From contig JALGWA010000066.1 of assembly GCA_025774425.1 (NCBI GenBank), positions 1-6,896 of the forward strand: a stretch of DNA of 6,896 bases, given 5' to 3'. This DNA comes from a bacterium (GTDB lineage: Bacteria; Arandabacterota; Arandabacteria; Arandabacterales; JALGWA01). The position numbers and the translations under genes are program-made. Position 1 is the stretch's first letter. Each line of letters starts with the position of its first letter. Below, piece after piece: positions 1 through 4,376 of the stretch. The notes under the pieces were generated by a model. That model was not told where the DNA came from. It ran no database searches and worked only from the letters and a program-made list of their open reading frames with translations.

Positions 1-1
1 G

Positions 2-859
2 TCGAGCCTCATCGTCAAGAAGGACGTGCTGCATCACTTCCACTGCGGGTGGGCCGGGGTCGAAGAGGAGGCGATCGACGGAACGGACCTCGTCTGTCCC
101 CAGTGCGAGCGCCAGCTGCGCCACCTCGGAGTCGATTACGAGAGGACTTCGCAGTCCTACTTCTGCACCGTCTGCCGGCGGATATTCACCGAGCCCGTGG
201 AGGAGTTTCTGAGCCCCTACTGCGGGAAGCGGATAAAGAAGGACGGCACAATGGTCCACCCCGTCTTCGCCTATTCGATTACGTCCACGGGTCTCGAGGT
301 CGCGCGCCGGGGTACGTTCGACGGAGTGCCGATCTCGCGCGGGATCATCGACCGCGACCTCAACATATTCAGGAGCGAGTACATCGACAGGCGGTTCCTC
401 GAACTCGTGAACCGCTACTTGAGATACAAGGCCGGCTTCTCGCTGTTGCTGATCTCGGTGGATGGGTTCGATGACTATCTCGCACGCGAGGGGCACCTCG
501 TGGCCGGCGAATTGATGAAGGTGCTGGCGTCGGTGCTCAAGGGCGAGACGAGAAGCGTGGATCTTGCGGGCATATACGATCCTTCCACTTTCATCCTGCT
601 GCTGCCCCAGACCGGGCACAAGGGGGCGCTGGTCTTCGCCAGACGCTTCCTCACGCGCCTGAGGTCAATCGACGACCACGTCGTCAAGGGCATGCCTCCG
701 CTTTCCATCGCCATCTCCAGCTGCCCGGAAGACGGCGACGACCGCGAGAGCGTCATGGCGGAGGCGCTGCGGCGCCTCGCCGAGTGCAGGCGGGAGGAGG
801 GCGACGCCGTCAAGGCTCCACCGGCGGAGGAGCTTGCGGAACAGACCGAGGCGGGGTAG
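2..859 (+). CDS. TackOD1-like zinc-ribbon protein with degenerate GGDEF domain (5' partial)
   Basis: The reading frame is open to the left edge, so the true start is probably outside the window; a GTG at 26 would cut into the first conserved His/Cys cluster. Counting residues from position 2, about 1-80 form a cysteine-rich region with H11, H12, H14, C15, a C32-P-Q-C35 knuckle, C55-T-V-C58 and C74. The spacing, and the phrase L-R-H-L-G-V-D-Y-E after the first knuckle, resemble the TackOD1 output domain, a predicted metal-binding signalling module. Residues about 115-235 look like a GGDEF fold: D-R-D-L-N-I-F resembles the opening D-x-L-T-G-L, V-D-G-F-D-D-Y-x4-G-H resembles the D-x-F-K-x-I-N-D-x2-G-H segment, and L-L-L-P-Q-T follows the active-site hairpin. 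That hairpin reads Y192-D-P-S-T-F197 where Y-G-G-D-E-F is expected, so diguanylate cyclase activity is very unlikely. I infer a sensory or scaffold role in the cytoplasm. The C-terminal 25 residues are Ala/Glu-rich and probably disordered. The next gene starts 42 nt later on the same strand and may be cotranscribed. Confidence 0.8.
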   Translation, partial: SSLIVKKDVLHHFHCGWAGVEEEAIDGTDLVCPQCERQLRHLGVDYERTSQSYFCTVCRRIFTEPVEEFLSPYCGKRIKKDGTMVHPVFAYSITSTGLEVARRGTFDGVPISRGIIDRDLNIFRSEYIDRRFLELVNRYLRYKAGFSLLLISVDGFDDYLAREGHLVAGELMKVLASVLKGETRSVDLAGIYDPSTFILLLPQTGHKGALVFARRFLTRLRSIDDHVVKGMPPLSIAISSCPEDGDDRESVMAEALRRLAECRREEGDAVKAPPAEELAEQTEAG

Positions 860-888
860 TATAGTCCCTGACAGTCGGCCTCTCCAGT

Positions 889-892
889 GGAG
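889..892 (+). promoter_or_regulatory. Shine-Dalgarno site that sets the GTG 902 start
   Basis: GGAG lies 9 nt before GTG 902 and overlaps the alternative GTG at 887, which makes 902 the better start. The same GGAG could pair with CTCC at 882-885 across a 3-nt loop, so the site may be partly masked in the mRNA; this pairing is short and may mean nothing. Confidence 0.45.
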
Positions 893-901
893 CCAGGATC
901 A

Positions 902-1858
902 GTGAACAAGAAGATCATCGCCGGCCTCATCACGGCCGCCGCCGTGATCACCGGTCTCGTCATAGTCATACCGCCGCGCGAGGTTCTGCCCTATTTCCGC
1001 TCGGCCGACCCCTGGTACTTCCTCGCCGCCTGCCTGGTCAACATGGTGTCCGTAGCGCTGAGGGCGCGGAGGTGGCAGCTGATAGCGGCGCCCCTCAGGA
1101 AGGCCGGTTTCCCGGACGTATTCCGCTACTTCACGCTCGGTCTCGCCGTCAACGCCGTCGTGCCGCTCAGGGCCGGTGAGGCCATGAGGTCCTACGCCAT
1201 GTCGGCCAGATGGGGCATGGGCAAGCGCGAGGCCGTATCGACGGTGCTCGTCGACCGCAGCTTCGACGCCGTCTCGTTCGGAATACTGGTGATGCTGGCG
1301 GCGCGCCTCTTCGAGCTTCCCGGCTCCCTCGGGGCCAAGACGACGAGCCTGGCGATAACGTCGTTGGCGGTCGCCGCCTCGTTCCCGGTCATCGCGAAGC
1401 TGGGCAGGACCTACCGCGACCGCCCCGCAGGGGAGTTCTCCAGCCGGTTCAAACGCACTCTCGCCGGGAAGCTCGAACCCCTGGCCCGCGGCTACTCGGC
1501 TCTCACGCCCGGCACGGCTCTCCGCGCGTTGCCGCTGTCGCTCCTGTCGATAATGTTGCACGTGCTCGTCGGCTACCTCGCCGCCGCGGCGGTGGGGGTG
1601 CACATTCCCTTCGGCGCCCTCGTCATCGCCGTGCTCGCGGTCAACCTCGTCTCCGCCGTCCCCCTGACGCCGGCGAACGTCGGCGTGTTCCAGATCGCCT
1701 TCGTGCTCTCCCTCTCGGTGTACGGCATGGAGAGGGCCCCTTCGGTCGCCGCGGGCACTGTCTTCCAGGGCGCACTCGTGCTGCCCGTCGTCGTCGTCGG
1801 GCTCGCGGCGATGCTATTCGAGAAGAAGCGCGGACATGCGGGCGATGCGGCGCGCTGA
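902..1858 (+). CDS. Lysylphosphatidylglycerol synthase TM-region / flippase-like integral membrane protein
   Basis: This is a polytopic inner-membrane protein of about 318 residues, matching the usual 300-350 of the UPF0104 / LPG-synthase transmembrane family. Hydrophobic segments lie near residues 5-23, 35-50, 78-90, 121-136, 143-161, 206-227, 233-253, 257-272 and 280-305. Family hallmarks are R-W-Q-L-I at 57-61, P-L-R-A-G-E-A-M-R at 88-96, V-D-R-S-F-D at 117-122 (the usual E-R-x2-D position) and T-P-A-N-V-G at 256-261 before a G-V-F-Q helix. The soluble catalytic half of MprF-type aminoacyl-lipid synthases is absent, so lysyl transfer is not expected. Relatives are thought to move or handle lipids or glycolipids, but the substrate cannot be read from sequence. 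I chose GTG 902 because a GGAG (889-892) sits 9 nt upstream. The alternative GTG at 887 lacks a Shine-Dalgarno site and would add five residues. The gene converges with the minus-strand gene at 1862. Confidence 0.85.
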   Translation: MNKKIIAGLITAAAVITGLVIVIPPREVLPYFRSADPWYFLAACLVNMVSVALRARRWQLIAAPLRKAGFPDVFRYFTLGLAVNAVVPLRAGEAMRSYAMSARWGMGKREAVSTVLVDRSFDAVSFGILVMLAARLFELPGSLGAKTTSLAITSLAVAASFPVIAKLGRTYRDRPAGEFSSRFKRTLAGKLEPLARGYSALTPGTALRALPLSLLSIMLHVLVGYLAAAAVGVHIPFGALVIAVLAVNLVSAVPLTPANVGVFQIAFVLSLSVYGMERAPSVAAGTVFQGALVLPVVVVGLAAMLFEKKRGHAGDAAR

Positions 1859-1861
1859 CGC

Positions 1862-2302
1862 CTACTTCGGGGCCGACCCCCTGGCAAGGCCTTCCGCCTG
1901 GACGCCGAGCCTGACTTCCTTGACCGAGTCCCGCACGACGAAGACCCTGACGTTGTTGGAATTGGGGTCCACCGGCGTCACGAAGAAGCCGGGCTTGGAA
2001 GGATCATAGCTGTGGGTGTAGCCCGTGAGGACCTCCCCGTCGACGAAGACGACGGCGATCTTCCTTCCCAGAGAGGCGACCCTCTCCTCGGGCAGATCCT
2101 TGTACTCGTCGTAGCCGGGATTCCCCTCCAGCCGCTTCACGAAGAACACGGCCTTGAGGTCCTGCACGACGACCTCGACCGCTTCCTTCGAATCGACCGG
2201 GTGAAGGTGGAACATCGTCTTGGCCGGCAGGAAATCGCGCGTCGTGCCCTTCAGCATGCGGCCGTCGCGGCACCGCACGACAACGTTGTTCGCAGCACTC
2301 AT
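1862..2302 (-). CDS. DUF6982-like small protein with two-fold internal repeat
   Basis: This is a 146-residue soluble protein with no signal peptide, membrane segment or cysteine cluster. It resembles small proteins now grouped as DUF6982, whose function is unknown; the assignment is from memory of the motif pattern. Two halves align with each other. Residues 6-55 contain D-G-R-M-L-K-G-T-T, then F-H-L-H-P-V-D, then V-Q-D-L-K-A-V. Residues 82-131 contain D-G-E-V-L-T-G-Y-T, then F-F-V-T-P-V-D, then V-R-D-S-V-K-E-V. Each half looks like a small beta-barrel unit with alternating hydrophobic strands; a charged linker (about 58-78, G-N-P-G-Y-D-E-Y) separates them. ATG 2302 is preferred because AAGGGGG lies about 6 nt upstream; a TTG at 2326 would add eight unconserved residues. 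The gene is divergent from the pilin operon, sharing a 270-bp intergenic region, and its stop lies 3 bp from that of the flippase-like gene. A regulatory or adaptor role near the pilus genes is only a guess from position. Confidence 0.72.
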   Translation of the reverse strand: MSAANNVVVRCRDGRMLKGTTRDFLPAKTMFHLHPVDSKEAVEVVVQDLKAVFFVKRLEGNPGYDEYKDLPEERVASLGRKIAVVFVDGEVLTGYTHSYDPSKPGFFVTPVDPNSNNVRVFVVRDSVKEVRLGVQAEGLARGSAPK

Positions 2303-2362
2303 GAACGCCCCCTTGTCGAGGTCCAACCGTGTAATCGGCCCGACTCGCCGCGGGCTTGATGT

Positions 2363-2390
2363 CTTATTGGGGCGGGCGGGCTTCTTGCAA
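2363..2390 (-). promoter_or_regulatory. Candidate sigma-70-type promoter for the DUF6982-like gene
   Basis: Reading the minus strand, TTGCAA (2390-2385; 4 of 6 to TTGACA) is followed after 16 nt by AATAAG (2368-2363; 4 of 6 to TATAAT). Transcription would begin near 2356 and give a leader of about 54 nt to ATG 2302. The AT-rich patch stands out in a very GC-rich region, but both boxes are imperfect and no experimental signal is visible. Confidence 0.22.
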
Positions 2391-2498
2391 ACGGCACTCG
2401 CTGCGTTGCATTCTGCGCCTCGCCCGCCGGGTCGACCGGTGCTTTCCGGGGCCCGCCTCGCAACCTCTTCGGAGCAAGGGAGATACGCACGGGCGGGT

Positions 2499-2519
2499 CG
2501 GCCCGAATTCCGGGGGCCG
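2499..2519 (+). promoter_or_regulatory. Short GC hairpin in the probable leader of the pilin operon
   Basis: CGGCCC (2499-2504) pairs perfectly with GGGCCG (2514-2519) around a 9-nt loop, about 53 nt upstream of the first pilin start codon. There is no T-run after it, so it is not a typical terminator. It may be a leader structure or a chance pairing in GC-rich DNA. Confidence 0.2.
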
Positions 2520-2572
2520 GGTATGGTTTATGCACACCTGGTCCAACCGGAAGATCAACAACGAGGTCGATC

Positions 2573-3100
2573 ATGACACTCATGCATGCAGGCGGCGAAA
2601 AGGGGTTCACCCTAATCGAGCTCCTCATCGTCGGCGCCGTCATGGCCCTGCTGGCGGGGATCAGCATACCCGCCATACGCTCCTTCCGGGAGTCGACCGG
2701 CCTCCGGGGTGAGGCCAAGCAGCTGGTCTCCGATCTCTGGCAGGCCCGGCAGCGCGCAATCGCGTCGGCCACGCCCGATTCCGTCCACTTCGACACGGAC
2801 AACAACTCATACACGGTCTGCGAGGACGACGGCGGCGGAACAGACGCCAACGCGGCCAACGGGACCCTGGATTCAGGAGAAGAGGTCATGGGAACGAGAG
2901 TGCTCGAGGGGTCTACTTCTCTCTATGACGTCAATCTCGACCCCGTCGACGCCGTCGTCTTCGCGCCGCGGGGCATGCTGCAGAACGGCACCACCGGCGG
3001 TTACGTATGCCTGGGCGACGACGAGTCCAGGCGCCATACCGTATACATCAGGCCGAGCGGGCTATGCAGGTCGGCGAGCGGATATCCCGACACAGAGTGA
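2573..3100 (+). CDS. GspH/FimT-family minor pseudopilin
   Basis: This 175-residue prepilin has a class III signal: an 11-residue leader ending E-K-G, then F12-T-L-I-E-L-L. Cleavage is predicted between G11 and F12 by the prepilin peptidase, with Glu16 at mature position +5. A single hydrophobic N-terminal helix (about 12-34) runs into an amphipathic stretch with L-R-G-E-A-K-Q-L-V-S-D-L, the GspH/FimT helix pattern. The C-terminal globular domain is beta-rich and has three cysteines (C83, C146, C165). It contains an acidic Gly/Asp/Asn insert at about 84-104, of the kind seen in many GspH-like proteins. FimT/GspH minor pilins help prime assembly of type IV pili or type II secretion pseudopili, and some FimT proteins bind DNA. 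ATG 2573 has GAGG (2563-2566) 6 nt upstream. It is the first gene of a tightly packed minor pilin operon; the order supports a pilus rather than a secretion role. Confidence 0.85.
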   Translation: MTLMHAGGEKGFTLIELLIVGAVMALLAGISIPAIRSFRESTGLRGEAKQLVSDLWQARQRAIASATPDSVHFDTDNNSYTVCEDDGGGTDANAANGTLDSGEEVMGTRVLEGSTSLYDVNLDPVDAVVFAPRGMLQNGTTGGYVCLGDDESRRHTVYIRPSGLCRSASGYPDTE

Positions 3101-3104
3101 GGAG
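3100..3104 (+). promoter_or_regulatory. Shine-Dalgarno site that sets the ATG 3113 start
   Basis: AGGAG at 3100-3104 overlaps the last base of the previous stop codon and lies 8 nt before ATG 3113. An in-frame GTG at 3104 falls inside this site and so is unlikely to be the start. Confidence 0.6.
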
Positions 3105-3112
3105 TGATCGAT

Positions 3113-3493
3113 ATGGCTGAAAAGGGATTCACACTGGTGGAGGTGGTAGTCGCACTCACCATACTGGCGATCGGCGTGCTCGGCATCTCGGTCATCTTCC
3201 CTCTGTCGGGCAGCGACGTGTGCAAGTCGGGCATGTCGACCAAGGCTCTCGAACTCTGCCAGGAGAAGATCGAGGAACTGCACCACTGTGCATACGACGC
3301 GCCGGCCCTCGTACCCGCGGTCACCCATGTCGATTCCTTGAACCCGATAGGTGGGGCGTACGAGAGGTCCTGGTATGTCACCGAGGACCAGCCGGTGGCC
3401 GGGTGCAAGGCCATCGAGGTGACGGTCGGTTGGACGCAGGACTCCGAACGCCTGGTCACGCTTTCCACCGTGGTATCCAGCGCGGGAAGGTAG
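3113..3493 (+). CDS. PilV-family minor pilin (type IV pilus modification protein-like)
   Basis: This 126-residue prepilin has a very short leader, M-A-E-K-G, then F6-T-L-V-E-V-V-V-A-L. Cleavage is predicted after G5, leaving Glu10 at +5. The hydrophobic segment I-L-A-I-G-V-L-G-I-S is characteristic of the PilV/GspI group. Next come the amphipathic helix (A-L-E-L-C-Q-E-K-I-E-E-L) and a short beta domain ending V-T-V-G-W-T-Q-D-S-E-R, which matches the C-terminal V-x-V-x-W pattern of the group. Cysteines occur at 37, 49, 59 and 98. The product should sit in the inner membrane and join the tip-initiation complex with the neighbouring minor pilins. The start is ATG 3113, 12 nt after the previous stop. 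GspI of type II secretion is the main alternative, but the following PilW and PilX types favour a type IV pilus. Confidence 0.82.
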   Translation: MAEKGFTLVEVVVALTILAIGVLGISVIFPLSGSDVCKSGMSTKALELCQEKIEELHHCAYDAPALVPAVTHVDSLNPIGGAYERSWYVTEDQPVAGCKAIEVTVGWTQDSERLVTLSTVVSSAGR

Positions 3494-3499
3494 ATGCTT

Positions 3500-4366
3500 A
3501 TGAAAACGATAGGACGACTGGCGGCTCCCGGCGGCGAGAGAGGCTTCACCCTGATCGAACTTCTCGTTGCAGCGGTTGTCTTCGTGATCACGATCGGCGC
3601 CCTGCTCGGCATCCTTCGGAGGAACGAGGAGGCGCGCGAGATGTCATACCATGTCCTCGAGTCCAGACAGAACGCCAGGGCCGGGCTCGACTTCATAATC
3701 GGCGACCTCAGGATGGCCGGTTCGGGTGTGCCGACGCGGGTCGTCACCTCCACCGCCACCGGGGACAGCATGTTCCTCTACGGGGTGTCCCCCGACACGA
3801 CCGGCGGCGCAACCGACCGGATGAGGATACTCGGCGCGATGTCGGGCGTCGAGACGGAACTGAGATCGTCCATGCCTAATCCCAGCGCCGAGTTCAATGT
3901 CGTCTCGACCGACGGCTTCGAGATCGGCGACCTGGCGGTCGTCACTTTCGGCTCCTGGGCCAATCTCTTCGAGATAACCCAGGTCCAGGCGGCGGCGCGG
4001 AAGCTCCAGCACAACCCGTCATCCCCGTTCAACGTGCCGGGCGGGCACAATCCCTTCCCGCCGGGGGGGTACCCAGCGGGCAGCAGGGTGTTCAAGGTCG
4101 ATCTCGTCACGTACTACGTGGACCGGAGCGACACGACATGCCCCATGCTGATGCGGCAGGTCGGGACGGCCCAGCCGAGGGTCGTGAGCGAGTACATAAC
4201 GGATCTCGAGTTCGAGTACGTGCTCGTCGACCAGTCCGTCGTGGCGGTGCCGTCCGACCCCACCCTGATCAAGAGGGTGAACGTGACCATCGAAGCGGCT
4301 TCATCGGAGAGATCGCGCGAACATGTGACCAGACTGGTTTCCTCGGGGAAACCGAGGGCCATGTGA
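3500..4366 (+). CDS. PilW-family minor pilin
   Basis: This prepilin of about 288 residues has a leader ending G-G-E-R-G, then F16-T-L-I-E-L-L-V-A; cleavage is predicted after G15, with Glu20 at +5. After the membrane helix comes N-A-R-A-G-L-D-F-I-I-G-D-L-R-M-A-G, the hallmark PilW helix (R-x-A-x2-F-L-x2-D-L-R-x-A-G). The large beta domain includes F-E-I-G-D-L-A-V-V and ends in R-V-N-V-T-I-E-A, as expected for PilW/GspJ-like proteins. The length fits PilW better than the shorter GspJ. A Pro/Gly-rich loop (about 174-192) is encoded partly by a run of seven G at 4063-4069. Two starts are possible: ATG 3494, directly after the preceding TAG but only 3 nt from the GGAAGG at 3485-3490, or ATG 3500 with better spacing. 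I prefer 3500. Translation is probably coupled to the PilV-like gene. Confidence 0.84.
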   Translation: MKTIGRLAAPGGERGFTLIELLVAAVVFVITIGALLGILRRNEEAREMSYHVLESRQNARAGLDFIIGDLRMAGSGVPTRVVTSTATGDSMFLYGVSPDTTGGATDRMRILGAMSGVETELRSSMPNPSAEFNVVSTDGFEIGDLAVVTFGSWANLFEITQVQAAARKLQHNPSSPFNVPGGHNPFPPGGYPAGSRVFKVDLVTYYVDRSDTTCPMLMRQVGTAQPRVVSEYITDLEFEYVLVDQSVVAVPSDPTLIKRVNVTIEAASSERSREHVTRLVSSGKPRAM

Positions 4367-4368
4367 GG
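4365..4368 (+). promoter_or_regulatory. Shine-Dalgarno site that sets the ATG 4377 start
   Basis: GAGG at 4365-4368 overlaps the TGA of the PilW-like gene and lies 8 nt before ATG 4377. The in-frame GTG at 4368 begins inside this site and is therefore a poor start. Confidence 0.55.
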
Positions 4369-4376
4369 TGAGCATC

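Larger units (their letters stand above)
2303..2572. other. Divergent intergenic region between the DUF6982-like gene and the pilin operon
   Basis: This is the longest non-coding stretch in the window. It must contain promoters for both the minus-strand gene and the pilin operon. Visible structure: a direct repeat of GGTCCAACCG at 2320-2329 and 2540-2549, close to each start codon; an inverted pair GGCGGGCG (2371-2378) and CGCCCGCC (2421-2428); and a hairpin at 2499-2519. No convincing plus-strand -35/-10 pair and no sigma-54 element with correct GG-N10-GC spacing was found. Open frames that cross it are low-complexity and lack family resemblance. Confidence 0.6.

Noticed and set aside
899..1914. 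Long frames on both strands over the flippase-like gene (899-1603 minus, 1210-1914 plus, 1573-1887 minus)
   Set aside because: They are low-complexity Arg/Gly/Ala-rich translations with no family motifs and overlap a well-supported membrane protein gene.
2391..2412. Possible sigma-54 element (CGGCAC followed by TTGCAT) upstream of the pilin operon
   Set aside because: The gap between the GG and GC elements is 13 nt instead of the required 10, so it does not fit the -24/-12 geometry.
2430..2439. GGTCGACCGG, also present at 6208-6217, as a shared operator or attachment site
   Set aside because: GTCGACC-type words recur in coding DNA elsewhere in this window, so a 10-mer match is not informative in GC-rich sequence.
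2522..2527. TATGGT as a -10 box for the pilin operon
   Set aside because: No acceptable -35 box lies 16-18 nt upstream; the corresponding bases are all GC-rich.
2220..2889. Frames crossing the divergent intergenic region (2220-2576 plus, 2356-2712 plus, 2299-2889 minus)
   Set aside because: They are Arg/Pro/Ser-rich, overlap two supported genes, lack good ribosome sites and show no domain pattern. I treat the region as non-coding.
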